Below are positions 17,761-29,279 of a stretch of 64,000 bases of DNA, piece by piece; the stretch's first letter is position 1, and each line of letters begins with the position of its first letter. The notes under the pieces are model-generated. The model was given only the letters and a program-made list of their open reading frames with translations, was not told the origin of the DNA and ran no database searches. The stretch is from the NCBI GenBank assembly GCA_024401335.1, contig JAKSLH010000001.1:1-64000 (forward strand), given 5' to 3'. This DNA is from Bacteroidales bacterium (GTDB lineage: Bacteria; Bacteroidota; Bacteroidia; Bacteroidales; Marinilabiliaceae). Position numbers and translations under genes: made by a program.

Positions 17761-19095
17761 ATGAATATTTCGAGAGAAAACGTTGACGCACTGAACGCAG
17801 TCATCACTCTGAAGGTCGAGAAGGCCGATTATGAGCCAAAGGTAGAAGCAGCTCTTAAGAACTACGCAAAGAAGGTGAATATTCCAGGTTTCCGTCCTGG
17901 CAAGGCTCCAATTGCAATGGTTAAGAAGCAGGTTGGCAAGGCAATTCTTGCTGAAGAAGTGAACAAGCTTTTCGACGAGACAATCAACAACTATATAAAG
18001 GATAACAACATTAATGTTGTTGGTCAGCCACTCCCAGCAGAGGGTCAGGATCCTATCGACTTTGACAAGGAAGTTGGTGATATCACTTTCAAGTTTGATA
18101 TGGGTATTGCTCCAAAGCCATCTGTTGAACTTGAGAGCGTAGAGGTTCCATATTACACAATCGAAGTTTCTGATGAGGATGTTGATCTTCAGATCAAGAC
18201 TTTGACTCAGCGTTTCGGTACTAACGAGACTGTTGACACAGTAGGTGAGAAGTCGATGATTAAGGGTTCTGTTAAGCAGGAAGGCGCTTTCAGCAATGAA
18301 TCGACAGTAATCTCTACTTCGGTTATTAAGGATGAGGCTGAGAAGGCTAAGTTTATTGGCAAGAAGGTAGGTGACGTTGTTAAGGTAGACCTAAAGAAGG
18401 CTTATCCAAACGACACTGAGATTTCATATATCTTGAGCATCAGCAAGGAAGATGCAGCTAAGGTTGAGGGTGAATATGATTTCACAATCACTGAGGTTAC
18501 TGAATTCAAGGATGCAGAGCTTAACCAGGACATCTTCGACCAGGTATATGGTAAGGATGCTGTAAAGTCACTCGATGAGTTCAAGGCTAAGACAAAGGAA
18601 GATCTTGCAGAGCAGTTCACTGTACAGCAGGACTACCTCTTCGCTCACAAGCTTCGTAAGACTTTGGTTGCGAAGGCTAACATAGAGCTCCCTGAGGCAT
18701 TCATGAAGAGATGGCTTACTGTTATCAATCATGATAATAAGAACTTCACTTCTGAGGTTCTTGAGAACGAGTTCCCACAGTTGCTCGACGAGTATCGTTG
18801 GACAGAGCTCCGTCAGGCTATCGCTGAGGCAAACGGCGTGAAGATAAGTGATAAGGAAGTTATTGCTTATGCTAAGAAGGCTGCTAAGACTCAGTTTGCT
18901 CAGTATGGTATGACAAACATCCCTGAGGCTGCACTTGAGAACTATGCTGGTAGCTTGTTGAAGGACAATGAGCAGCGTGAGCAGATGGTTATGGGTGCAA
19001 TCAACGATGCTGTTGTTGCAGTTGCAAAGGAGAAGGTTAAGCTCCAGCAGAAGACTACAACTCGTGCTGAGTTCGGTAAGCTCTTTGAAGACTAA
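17761..19095 (+). CDS. tig: Trigger factor
   Basis: 444 residues with the three trigger-factor regions: an N-terminal ribosome-binding domain carrying the signature GFRPGKAP, a central PPIase-like domain and a long helical C-terminal chaperone domain. It binds nascent chains at the ribosome exit tunnel. As in many bacteria it directly precedes clpP and clpX. The gene is strongly codon-biased and rich in Lys and Glu, as expected for an abundant protein. The central FKBP-type region is divergent, which is common in Bacteroidetes. Confidence 0.94.
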   Translation: MNISRENVDALNAVITLKVEKADYEPKVEAALKNYAKKVNIPGFRPGKAPIAMVKKQVGKAILAEEVNKLFDETINNYIKDNNINVVGQPLPAEGQDPIDFDKEVGDITFKFDMGIAPKPSVELESVEVPYYTIEVSDEDVDLQIKTLTQRFGTNETVDTVGEKSMIKGSVKQEGAFSNESTVISTSVIKDEAEKAKFIGKKVGDVVKVDLKKAYPNDTEISYILSISKEDAAKVEGEYDFTITEVTEFKDAELNQDIFDQVYGKDAVKSLDEFKAKTKEDLAEQFTVQQDYLFAHKLRKTLVAKANIELPEAFMKRWLTVINHDNKNFTSEVLENEFPQLLDEYRWTELRQAIAEANGVKISDKEVIAYAKKAAKTQFAQYGMTNIPEAALENYAGSLLKDNEQREQMVMGAINDAVVAVAKEKVKLQQKTTTRAEFGKLFED

Positions 19096-19163
19096 TTGAA
19101 GCTGAAAGTTTAGATTGGCAACAGACTGCTAGTTAACGACATATAGGCAAGAGATAATAATGA

Positions 19164-19200
19164 TCCTGCTGGGCGTAATATGCTCAGCAGGAATTTTAAT
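19164..19200 (+). terminator. Hairpin between tig and clpP
   Basis: 11-base-pair stem TCCTGCTGGGC/GCTCAGCAGGA with a 7-base loop, followed by ATTTTAAT. The weak T-tract suggests attenuation or partial termination that could set the tig to clpP transcript ratio. Confidence 0.55.
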
Positions 19201-19216
19201 AAAACGAGATATAGAT

Positions 19217-19894
19217 ATGATAAATCCAAATGACTTCAGAAAATATGCTGTTAAGCATCAGGGAATAAGTGGCAATGCGTTTGACCAGTATTCTACATTT
19301 GTTGATAGCTATATCAATCCTACAATCATCGAAGAACGTCAGTTGAACGTGGCAAGCATGGATGTTTTCTCACGTTTGATGATGGACAGAATCATATTCT
19401 TGGGTTGTGAGATAGATGATACGGTAGCCAATATCGTTCAGGCACAGTTGCTTTATCTTGAGTCGGCAGATTCATCAAAGGATATCTCGATATATTTGAA
19501 TTCACCGGGTGGTAGTGTGTATGCTGGTCTTGGCATATATGATACTATGCAGTATATATCATCTGATGTTGCAACTATCTGTACGGGTTTGGCTGCTTCT
19601 ATGGCATCAGTGTTGCTTGTGGCCGGTGCAAAGGGCAAGCGTTCGGCTTTGCCACATTCAAGAGTCATGATTCACCAGCCAATGGGTGGCGCTCAGGGAC
19701 AGGCTTCGGATATAGAGATTACAGCCCGTGAGATACAGAAGCTCAAGAAGGAGCTTTACACTATCATTGCAGAACATTCTGGCAATCCATTCGAGCGTAT
19801 TGAAAAAGATTCGGATAGAGACTACTGGATGATAGCTCAAGAGGCGAAGGAATATGGTATGATAGATGAAGTGCTGAAGCGCGAGAAGAAATAA
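19217..19894 (+). CDS. clpP: ATP-dependent Clp protease proteolytic subunit
   Basis: 225 residues from the ATG at 19217; the frame extends upstream through the hairpin but homologues begin near [14 protein letters not shown]. Catalytic residues are Ser128 in GLAASMAS and His153 in VMIHQPMGG, with the triad Asp further on. It forms the tetradecameric peptidase that works with ClpX, encoded next. An N-terminal extension of about 30 residues before the ClpP core is longer than the E. coli propeptide. Confidence 0.95.
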   Translation: MINPNDFRKYAVKHQGISGNAFDQYSTFVDSYINPTIIEERQLNVASMDVFSRLMMDRIIFLGCEIDDTVANIVQAQLLYLESADSSKDISIYLNSPGGSVYAGLGIYDTMQYISSDVATICTGLAASMASVLLVAGAKGKRSALPHSRVMIHQPMGGAQGQASDIEITAREIQKLKKELYTIIAEHSGNPFERIEKDSDRDYWMIAQEAKEYGMIDEVLKREKK

Positions 19895-19928
19895 ATGACG
19901 ATATTAGAAGTTGAATAGATATATAACG

Positions 19929-19972
19929 ATGCAGACCATGCAATATGTGTTGCATGGTTCTGCATTGTTTAC
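19929..19972 (+). terminator. Hairpin between clpP and clpX
   Basis: Stem ATGCAG-ACCATGCAA against TTGCATGGTTCTGCAT, with one bulged base and a 6-base loop, followed by TGTTTACTTT. It probably reduces read-through into clpX. Confidence 0.6.
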
Positions 19973-19993
19973 TTTATATATTAGCAGTTGACG

Positions 19994-21217
19994 ATGAAAA
20001 AAGAGGACAAGTGTTCGTTTTGTGGCCGTCCGCGTGATGGTGTGGGATTGCTTATCGCAGGTGTCTCAGGCTTTATCTGTGACTCATGTGCAAGACAGGC
20101 TAAAGAGATTGTAGATGAACAGTTTAAGTCAGAGTCAGCAAAGAGTCTGGGTAAATTGACATTGAAGAAGCCAAAGGCCATAAAGGAGTATCTTGACCAG
20201 TATGTCATTGGTCAGGATGACGCCAAGAAGTATCTGTCGGTAGCGGTGTATAACCATTATAAGCGTCTGATGCAGAAGGACTCTGAGGATGATGTTGAGA
20301 TAGAGAAATCGAATATTATTCTTGTTGGAGAAACTGGTACAGGAAAGACATTGTTGGCTCGTACTATAGCTAAATTGCTTGAAGTGCCATTTACAATTGT
20401 AGATGCTACAGTTTTGACAGAGGCAGGTTATGTAGGCGAAGACATTGAAAGTATATTGACACGTTTGCTTCAGGTGGCGGACTATAATGTAGAGGCAGCA
20501 GAAAGAGGCATAGTTTTCATCGATGAGATAGACAAGATAGCTCGCAAGGGGGACAATCCTTCTATCACAAGAGATGTCTCTGGTGAGGGCGTTCAGCAGG
20601 GTTTGCTTAAGCTTCTTGAGGGGTCGGTGGTTAACGTTCCGCCACAGGGTGGACGCAAGCATCCAGACCAGAAGATGATTCCTGTCAACACAAAGAATAT
20701 TCTGTTCATCTGCGGTGGTGCTTTTGATGGTATAAAGAGGAAGATAGCTAATCGACTTAACTCAAGGGTTGTCGGTTATAATTCTGATAAGGACAGAGAT
20801 CAGATAGATTTCGATAATTTGCTGCAGTATGTGGCACCTCAGGATTTGAAGTCGTTTGGACTTATCCCTGAAATTATAGGCCGTTTGCCAATTCTGACCC
20901 ATCTTGATCCGCTTGACAGAAAAGCATTGCGACGCATATTGACTGAGCCAAAGAATTCGCTCATCAAGCAGTATGTTAAGATGTTTGAGATGGATGGCAT
21001 TGCGCTGACAATAGAAGAAGATGTGCTCGAGTTTATTGTTGACAAGGCTGTAGAGTTTAAGGTGGGTGCTCGTGGTTTGAGATCGATATGTGAGACCATA
21101 TTGATGGACAAGATGTACGAGGCTCCGTCTGAAAAGTCGAAGAAACTGTCGATAACTCTAGAATATGCAAAGGAATGCATGAGCCATGTCAGTGCGGCAA
21201 AGCTCAAGCAAGCATAA
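19994..21217 (+). CDS. clpX: ATP-dependent Clp protease ATP-binding subunit ClpX
   Basis: 407 residues from the ATG at 19994. The N-terminal zinc-binding domain has [10 protein letters not shown] and ICDSCARQ. The AAA+ module shows Walker A GETGTGKT, Walker B in [13 protein letters not shown], and the pore-loop region around [10 protein letters not shown]. It unfolds substrates and feeds them to ClpP. Lon follows after 35 bases. Confidence 0.97.
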   Translation: MKKEDKCSFCGRPRDGVGLLIAGVSGFICDSCARQAKEIVDEQFKSESAKSLGKLTLKKPKAIKEYLDQYVIGQDDAKKYLSVAVYNHYKRLMQKDSEDDVEIEKSNIILVGETGTGKTLLARTIAKLLEVPFTIVDATVLTEAGYVGEDIESILTRLLQVADYNVEAAERGIVFIDEIDKIARKGDNPSITRDVSGEGVQQGLLKLLEGSVVNVPPQGGRKHPDQKMIPVNTKNILFICGGAFDGIKRKIANRLNSRVVGYNSDKDRDQIDFDNLLQYVAPQDLKSFGLIPEIIGRLPILTHLDPLDRKALRRILTEPKNSLIKQYVKMFEMDGIALTIEEDVLEFIVDKAVEFKVGARGLRSICETILMDKMYEAPSEKSKKLSITLEYAKECMSHVSAAKLKQA

Positions 21218-21252
21218 CTGAAAAACAAACAACAGGAAAACAAATAATCTGA

Positions 21253-23673
21253 ATGGGTAAGATAAAGATGCCAATACTGCCATGGATGGCGGATGATGAT
21301 GAAATGTCGGGCTCAATAACAATACCAATACTGCTTTCAAACGAATCGTTTGAGGTGAAAGTGGCAGATCTGCCGGAGGTGTTGCCATTGCTACCTATAC
21401 GCAACACCATATTATTCCCAGGCGCCATCTTGCCCGTAACGGTTTCGAGGGAAATGTCGGTTCGTCTGCTCAGAGATATGGAGCAGTCGAAGGGAGATTT
21501 TGTAGTAGCGACACAGAAAGATGCGCGAGTTGACAAACCTACGATAGACGATGTATACAAGATAGGTACGTTGGCACGAGTTGTGAAGATTGTTGATTTG
21601 CCTGACGGCTCGAAATCGGCATTGCTTCAGGGGCGTGCACGAATGACTATAGGAGAACTTCAGAGTGATGTTCCATATATGAAGGTCTTTGCGACATTAC
21701 AGCCAGAGGAGGATGTTCCAGAAGAACTTCAGAGAGAAATGGAGGCTGCTTGTAGCCTTGTGAAAGATATAATGGTGAGAATACTAAAGAATCTAGGTTC
21801 ATTCTCGCCAGAGACATTCTTTTCGCTTAACAACTACAAAGCAGATGTGTCATTCTTGCATTTTGTAGCTGGAAATTCGAACCTCAGTATAGAAAACAAG
21901 AGAGAGGTGCTAGAAGAGAACTCTCCATTGCAAAAGGCAAAGATGCTTGCCAAGTATCTTGGTGAAGAGTTGCAGTTTGTTCAGCTGAAGAATGAGATAC
22001 AGAACAAGACAAATCAGGATATCAGCCAACAGCAACGTGAGTATATGCTTCATCAGCAGATGAGAGCAATACAAAGTGAATTAGGCAATGATACGGAGAG
22101 CAAGCTTGAAGAGTATAAGGCTAGGGCAAAAAAGAAAAAATGGCCAGCTTCTGCTAAGGCTGTATTTGAGAATGAACTTGTTAAACTATCTCGTATAAGC
22201 CAGAATTCACCAGAGTACTCGGTAGAGATGGATTATGTTGAGACATTGCTGAACTTGCCATGGCATAAGTATTCGGCAGATAATTTCAATATAGCGAAGG
22301 CAGCAAAGACACTTGATGCAGATCATTTTGGACTTGATAAGGTCAAGGAGCGAATATTGGAGCATCTTGCTGTGTTGAAGCTTAAGGGAGATATGAAGTC
22401 GCCTATATTGTGTCTGTATGGCCCTCCAGGTGTAGGAAAGACTTCGCTTGGTAAGAGCATAGCAGAGTCGCTCAACAGGAAATATGTGAGAATGTCTCTT
22501 GGAGGTCTGCATGACGAATCGGAAATAAGAGGCCATAGAAGAACCTATATAGGTGCGATGATGGGTAGAATAATGCAAGGCATAAACAAAGCTACCACGT
22601 CAAACCCGGTATTTATTCTAGATGAGATAGACAAGATAACAAAGGATGGTCATGGTGATCCAGAGTCAGCATTGCTCGAGGTTCTCGATCCAGAGCAGAA
22701 TTCGGCATTCCATGACAACTATCTTGATGTTGACTATGACCTCTCTAAGGTGATGTTTATTGCTACTGCTAATAATATCGGTGGCATATCGCAGCCTTTG
22801 CTCGATAGAATGGAGCTTATTGACGTTTCAGGATATATTCTTGAAGAGAAGATCGAGATAGCGATACGCCATCTTTTGCCTAAGCAGATGCTGGCTCACG
22901 GCATTGAGAAGAAAGCATTCTCTATCAACAAGAAGGTGATGACCTATTTGATAGAAAACTACACGCGTGAGAGTGGTGTCCGTCAGCTAGACAAGACACT
23001 TGCCAGTATATGTCGTAAGATGGCACTGAAGATTGCTAGGGGTGAAGAGATTGGTGGTCCTATGTCGAAGAAAGACATTGCCGAGTTGCTTGGTGTAGAG
23101 AAATATAGCCATGACATGTGGGAAGAGGGTATGAAGGCTGGTGTTGTTACCGGCTTGGCCTGGACCGCAGTCGGAGGTGAGATTTTGTTTATTGAAACTA
23201 GCGCTAGCAAGGGTAAGGGCAAGCTGACATTGACAGGTAACCTGGGCGATGTGATGAAGGAATCGGCTATTCTTGCTGTTGAGTATGTCAGGTCTAATGC
23301 TGCTTTATTTGGCTTGGAGAACATGGATTTTGACGAGATGAATTTCCATATTCATGTGCCAGAGGGAGCTATTCCTAAGGATGGACCATCGGCAGGTATA
23401 ACAATGGCGACATCGGTGGTGTCTGCATTGACTGGAAGAAAGGTCCGCAAGAGAATAGCAATGACAGGAGAGATTACCCTTAGAGGTAATGTGTTGCCTG
23501 TAGGTGGCATAAAGGAGAAGATATTGGCAGCTAAACGTGCTGGTGTTGAAGAGATCATATTGTCTGACAAAAACAGGAAGGACATCAACGAGATAAAGGA
23601 GATGTATGTTAAGGGCTTGACATTCCATTTTGTTAAGACAATAAAAGATGTAATAGACAAAGCACTTGAATAA
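21253..23673 (+). CDS. lon: ATP-dependent protease Lon
   Basis: 806 residues: N-terminal LON substrate-binding domain (LPLLPIRNTILFPGAILPV), helical linker, AAA+ domain with Walker A GPPGVGKTS and Walker B FILDEIDK, and a C-terminal serine/lysine peptidase domain with Ser in KDGPSAGITMAT and Lys in PVGGIKEKILAAKRAG. It is a cytoplasmic quality-control protease. Its stop codon falls only 18 bases before the ATG of rsfS. Confidence 0.97.
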   Translation: MGKIKMPILPWMADDDEMSGSITIPILLSNESFEVKVADLPEVLPLLPIRNTILFPGAILPVTVSREMSVRLLRDMEQSKGDFVVATQKDARVDKPTIDDVYKIGTLARVVKIVDLPDGSKSALLQGRARMTIGELQSDVPYMKVFATLQPEEDVPEELQREMEAACSLVKDIMVRILKNLGSFSPETFFSLNNYKADVSFLHFVAGNSNLSIENKREVLEENSPLQKAKMLAKYLGEELQFVQLKNEIQNKTNQDISQQQREYMLHQQMRAIQSELGNDTESKLEEYKARAKKKKWPASAKAVFENELVKLSRISQNSPEYSVEMDYVETLLNLPWHKYSADNFNIAKAAKTLDADHFGLDKVKERILEHLAVLKLKGDMKSPILCLYGPPGVGKTSLGKSIAESLNRKYVRMSLGGLHDESEIRGHRRTYIGAMMGRIMQGINKATTSNPVFILDEIDKITKDGHGDPESALLEVLDPEQNSAFHDNYLDVDYDLSKVMFIATANNIGGISQPLLDRMELIDVSGYILEEKIEIAIRHLLPKQMLAHGIEKKAFSINKKVMTYLIENYTRESGVRQLDKTLASICRKMALKIARGEEIGGPMSKKDIAELLGVEKYSHDMWEEGMKAGVVTGLAWTAVGGEILFIETSASKGKGKLTLTGNLGDVMKESAILAVEYVRSNAALFGLENMDFDEMNFHIHVPEGAIPKDGPSAGITMATSVVSALTGRKVRKRIAMTGEITLRGNVLPVGGIKEKILAAKRAGVEEIILSDKNRKDINEIKEMYVKGLTFHFVKTIKDVIDKALE

Positions 23674-23679
23674 CTTTTG

Positions 23680-23687
23680 TATATTTG
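23680..23687 (+). promoter_or_regulatory. -7 box directly before rsfS
   Basis: TATATTTG is a perfect -7 element ending four bases before the rsfS ATG, so transcription from it would start at or beside the start codon. No -33 element is found at the normal distance. Confidence 0.4.
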
Positions 23688-23691
23688 CAGA

Positions 23692-24054
23692 ATGAGTGAA
23701 ATAAAAGACGCATTAGTATTGGCCATCATAGATGGTATACAGGATATAAAAGGCAAGAAGATAAGTGTGTTGGATTTGCGCAAAGTAGATTCATCAGTAT
23801 GTGATTACTTTGTTGTATGTGAAGGCAACAGTTCAACTCACGTGTCGTCTATGGTAGATAGTGTAGAGGACAAGGTACGTGAGATGACCGGCGAGAAACC
23901 TACACATGTAGAAGGCAGACAGAATGCCATGTGGATACTTATGGACTACTATAATGTAGTGGTTCATATCTTTCAGAAAGATGCTCGTGAATACTATTCG
24001 CTTGAGACATTGTGGGATGATGCCGTAAGAGTAGATATTGCCGATATAGATTAA
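23692..24054 (+). CDS. rsfS: Ribosome silencing factor RsfS
   Basis: 120 residues from the ATG at 23692 (an upstream in-frame TTG at 23677 lies inside a promoter-like element and is rejected). The Iojap/RsfS signature is present: DLRKVDSSVCDYFVVCEGNS, the HVEGRQNAMWILMDYYNVVVHIF core and ARRYYxLExLW-type end (AREYYSLETLW). It binds ribosomal protein uL14 and blocks subunit joining under nutrient limitation. The rsfS-ftsH-cdsA order is conserved in Bacteroidetes. Confidence 0.95.
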   Translation: MSEIKDALVLAIIDGIQDIKGKKISVLDLRKVDSSVCDYFVVCEGNSSTHVSSMVDSVEDKVREMTGEKPTHVEGRQNAMWILMDYYNVVVHIFQKDAREYYSLETLWDDAVRVDIADID

Positions 24055-24073
24055 TTACAGAAAAACAAGCAAA

Positions 24074-26080
<2,007 letters not shown>

Positions 26081-26115
26081 AGTTATTTTTCGATGATATT
26101 ATTCAGTTTGTTTCT

Positions 26116-26145
26116 TTTGAAATATTAATGGATATACTAATTTTG
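26116..26145 (+). promoter_or_regulatory. Promoter of cdsA-psd
   Basis: TTTG at 26116-26119, an 18-base spacer and perfect TAATTTTG at 26138-26145. Confidence 0.6.
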
Positions 26146-26219
26146 CCATTTAGAAGCTACACGTGGTAAATATGGCCATGATGTAAGGCAAATAGGAACG
26201 ATCTCTAAAAGAACTATTG

Positions 26220-27050
26220 ATGTCTAATTTTATACAACGTGCCATAACTGGTATACTTTTTATTGTAGTAATAGGTGCGGCCTTGATATTGAGTCCTGTC
26301 ACTTATGCTATGATAATGGTCTGCATAATAACGTTGGCTACAAATGAATTTTGTAGAATGACTCGTAGTGACGAGGATCATTTTCATCCTCATTTCTTCT
26401 TGGCATTAGTGTCGAATGTTGTCGCATTTACCATGGGGTTCTTGATATTCTTTCAAGGTTTTGACCCTCGTAGTCTTTTGATTCTAATCTGCTTTATATG
26501 GGCCGTATTCTTGGTTGAACTTTTCTCAGTTCATCAAAAACCTATTCATAACATTGGACTTACACTATTGTGTAACATATATATTGGTTTGCCATTCGCA
26601 TTGCTGAATCTTTTGGCGTTTAAGGGAGGTGCGTATGATTGCCGTCCTATTATTGCTATGTTTTTGTTGTCATGGATAAATGATACAGGTGCGTATTTGT
26701 GTGGAGTGACAATGGGAAGACATAAGTTGTTTGAGAGAGTATCGCCAAAGAAAACCATAGAGGGATTTATAGGAGGCGTGTTGCTTACTGTAGCTGCTTC
26801 GTTCCTTTTGCAATATGTTTCAGGTTTGGGCGACAAACAGGAGTTGCCTTTATGGTTCTGCATTGTTTGTGGATTCATCATGGCGGTTGTCGGAACATGT
26901 GGAGATCTTATTGAATCAAAGTTCAAGAGAGCTGTCAATATCAAGGATTCCGGCAAGTTACTTCCTGGCCATGGAGGTATTTTGGATAGGTTTGATGCCA
27001 TGCTTTTCGCAGCACCGATAGTTACTCTACTTTATTATTTCTTTATATAG
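26220..27050 (+). CDS. cdsA: Phosphatidate cytidylyltransferase (CDP-diglyceride synthase)
   Basis: 276 residues from the ATG at 26220 (an adjacent TTG at 26217 is less likely). Seven to eight transmembrane segments are followed by the CdsA signature near the C-terminus: SPKKTIEGFIGG ... GDLIESKFKRAVNIKDSGKL with the LPGHGGILDRFD motif. It makes CDP-diacylglycerol in the inner membrane, the precursor of phosphatidylserine. The next gene, psd, completes the last step to phosphatidylethanolamine; the phosphatidylserine synthase gene is not in this window. Confidence 0.95.
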   Translation: MSNFIQRAITGILFIVVIGAALILSPVTYAMIMVCIITLATNEFCRMTRSDEDHFHPHFFLALVSNVVAFTMGFLIFFQGFDPRSLLILICFIWAVFLVELFSVHQKPIHNIGLTLLCNIYIGLPFALLNLLAFKGGAYDCRPIIAMFLLSWINDTGAYLCGVTMGRHKLFERVSPKKTIEGFIGGVLLTVAASFLLQYVSGLGDKQELPLWFCIVCGFIMAVVGTCGDLIESKFKRAVNIKDSGKLLPGHGGILDRFDAMLFAAPIVTLLYYFFI

Positions 27051-27078
27051 CATTTAATTTTACAAATATATTTTCGTA

Positions 27079-27732
27079 ATGACTTTACATAAAGAGGGAT
27101 ATAAAACCACTGTTATAGCAATTGTTCTTTTTGCTCTTATTAATATCGTCAGTTATAAGTTTATTGGCGGTAATGTATCGCATGTGATATTGTTTGTCAC
27201 TGGTTTGACTGCTTTTATGGCAATTAACTTCTTCCGTAGTCCAAGACGCCATTTTGTGACTCAGGATGGTGCGATTATCGCTCCTGCTGACGGTAAGGTT
27301 GTTGTTATAGAAGAGGTTTACGAACCAGAGGTGTTGAAGTCTAATGCTCTACAGGTTTCTATTTTTATGTCTCCGCTAAATGTGCATATAAATTGGTATC
27401 CTGTTGCTGGTTTGATCAAGTTTAGTACACACCAACATGGTAACCATAAACGTGCATATTTGCCAAAGTCATCAACAGAGAATGAACGTAGTTCAGTTCT
27501 TATCGAGACAAAGAATGGAACGCAGATATTAGCACGACAGATAGCTGGTGCGATGGCGCGACGTGTTGTATGTTACGCGGAGGAGGGTCAGCAGGTTGAG
27601 CAGTCGAGTCAGATGGGTTTCATCAAATTCGGTTCACGTGTGGATTTATTCCTTCCAATTGGAACCCAGATAGATGTCAAACTTAAGGATAAAACAACGG
27701 GTGGACAGACAATTTTGGGTTGGCTCAAGTAA
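27079..27732 (+). CDS. psd: Phosphatidylserine decarboxylase, short type
   Basis: 217 residues, the short PSD form. Two membrane-spanning segments at the N-terminus (about 10-50) precede the catalytic part with APADGKVV, MSPLNVHINWYPV and HGNHKRAYLPKSSTENER. The self-cleavage site that produces the pyruvoyl cofactor is the Gly-Ser in IKFGSRVD. It converts phosphatidylserine to phosphatidylethanolamine. It follows cdsA by 28 bases and is closed by a terminator. Confidence 0.94.
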   Translation: MTLHKEGYKTTVIAIVLFALINIVSYKFIGGNVSHVILFVTGLTAFMAINFFRSPRRHFVTQDGAIIAPADGKVVVIEEVYEPEVLKSNALQVSIFMSPLNVHINWYPVAGLIKFSTHQHGNHKRAYLPKSSTENERSSVLIETKNGTQILARQIAGAMARRVVCYAEEGQQVEQSSQMGFIKFGSRVDLFLPIGTQIDVKLKDKTTGGQTILGWLK

Positions 27733-27757
27733 GATAAAACAAACATTATAAATAAAG

Positions 27758-27793
27758 AGCCTGCTGATTGTTGAATTAGTAGGCTTTCTTTTT
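27758..27793 (+). terminator. Terminator after psd
   Basis: Eight-base-pair stem AGCCTGCT/AGTAGGCT with a 12-base loop followed by TTCTTTTT. Confidence 0.8.
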
Positions 27794-27852
27794 AAACATT
27801 CAATTACAGATGCGCATAGCATCAATTATTAACTACTCTAATTTTTTAGACA

Positions 27853-29268
27853 TTGAAAACCAGGGGTACCTATTTTGATCTGATAGATCAAACCTACTAT
27901 TTTCCACAGGATGGTTTTGACCTCGAGAATGGAAACTTGTTTTTCCATAATGTTTCATTGAAGTTTATAATTGAAAAATACGGTACGCCGCTAAAAATCA
28001 CCTATTTGCCAAAGATTGGTGATCAGATAAAGCGCATTCGTAATCTCTTTAGCAAGGCGATAAAGACTCATGGTTACAAGGGTAACTACAAGTATTGCTA
28101 TTGCACTAAGAGCTGCCACTTCTCGTTTGTAGTAAAGGAGACCTTGCAATATCAGGTTCAGCTTGAGACATCGTCGGCATACGACTTGGATATTGTACGC
28201 GAGCTTTATGAGGAGGGTACTATCAGCAAGGATATAATTATCATCAATAATGGGTCTAAGAGTGACCTTTATCTTCAGAAGATAAAGATGATTCAGGACC
28301 TCGGCTTTAGGAATGTCATCACTGTGCTTGACAGTAAGAGTGAGCTACAGAGATTGCTCGATGTCATGAAGACAGATGTTGTCAATATCGGTATTCGTAT
28401 GGCTATCGATGAGGAGCCTCAGTCGGCATACTATACATCACGACTTGGTATTCGTCCTTCGGAAATTCTCAAGTTTTATAATGACGAGATTAAGGATAAT
28501 CCACGTGTGAACCTCGAAATGTTCCATTTCTTTGTAGACTCGGGTATCAAGGATAACCTATATTTCTGGGGCGTATTCCAGAAAGCGTTGTCGGTGTATG
28601 CTGAGCTCAAGAAGAACTGTGAGAGCCTTCATATGATTGACCTTGGTGGTGGACTTCCTATCAGAAACAACCTTGGCTTCGAATATGACTACAAGTATAT
28701 CGTCAATGAGCTCGTTCGCGGCATCAAAGAAGTGTGCGTCAACGAGGAGATTGATGAGCCAGATATTTTGACTGAGTTTGGCAAATATACTGTTGGTGAG
28801 TCGGGTGCGGTCATTTTCAAGGTGGCTGAAGCTAAGCAGCAAAATGATACCGAGCTATGGTATATCATTGACAATAGCCTTATGACTACGATCCCTGATT
28901 CTTGGGGTATTTGTGAGAAGTTTATTCTCTTGCCGGTTAACAAGTGGGATAAGCCATATACGCGAGTTAATATCGGTGGCGTGACATGTGATCATGCCGA
29001 TTATTATAATACCGAGGATCTCAATCAGCAGGTTTTCCTACCTAAACTCTCAAAGGATGATGATGAGCCTTTGTATATCGGATTCTTCCATACGGGAGCT
29101 TACCAGGATTCTATTAGTGGCTATGGTGGTATCAAGCATTGCCTTATACCATCTCCAAAGCATGTTGTTATTGATCGTGACGAGAATGGTCAGATTATCG
29201 ACTACTTGTTTAGCGAGGAACAGAGTTCTGACGAGATGCTCAGAATATTGGGTTATAACCGACGATAA
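27853..29268 (+). CDS. PLP-dependent decarboxylase, arginine-decarboxylase-like (fold type III)
   Basis: 471 residues. The order of motifs fits the alanine-racemase-fold PLP decarboxylases: a Lys in YCYCTKSCHFSF as likely Schiff-base site, DSGIKDN, the phosphate-binding LGGGLPIRNN, TEFGKYTVGESGAV and a C-terminal GFFHTGAYQDSISGYGG active-site stretch. It probably decarboxylates arginine (polyamine route) or a related amino acid; it is shorter than the biosynthetic SpeA of E. coli (about 630 residues), so ornithine, lysine or carboxynorspermidine-type substrates cannot be excluded. The best start is a TTG at 27853; no ATG lies between the preceding stop codon and the conserved N-terminus. It is followed closely by the exonuclease gene. 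Confidence 0.78.
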   Translation: MKTRGTYFDLIDQTYYFPQDGFDLENGNLFFHNVSLKFIIEKYGTPLKITYLPKIGDQIKRIRNLFSKAIKTHGYKGNYKYCYCTKSCHFSFVVKETLQYQVQLETSSAYDLDIVRELYEEGTISKDIIIINNGSKSDLYLQKIKMIQDLGFRNVITVLDSKSELQRLLDVMKTDVVNIGIRMAIDEEPQSAYYTSRLGIRPSEILKFYNDEIKDNPRVNLEMFHFFVDSGIKDNLYFWGVFQKALSVYAELKKNCESLHMIDLGGGLPIRNNLGFEYDYKYIVNELVRGIKEVCVNEEIDEPDILTEFGKYTVGESGAVIFKVAEAKQQNDTELWYIIDNSLMTTIPDSWGICEKFILLPVNKWDKPYTRVNIGGVTCDHADYYNTEDLNQQVFLPKLSKDDDEPLYIGFFHTGAYQDSISGYGGIKHCLIPSPKHVVIDRDENGQIIDYLFSEEQSSDEMLRILGYNRR

Positions 29269-29279
29269 AGCGCTTTGTC

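Noticed and set aside
27079-27732. Phosphatidylserine decarboxylase suspected to be truncated because it is short
   Set aside because: The short form with a Gly-Ser cleavage site is complete and common in Bacteroidetes.
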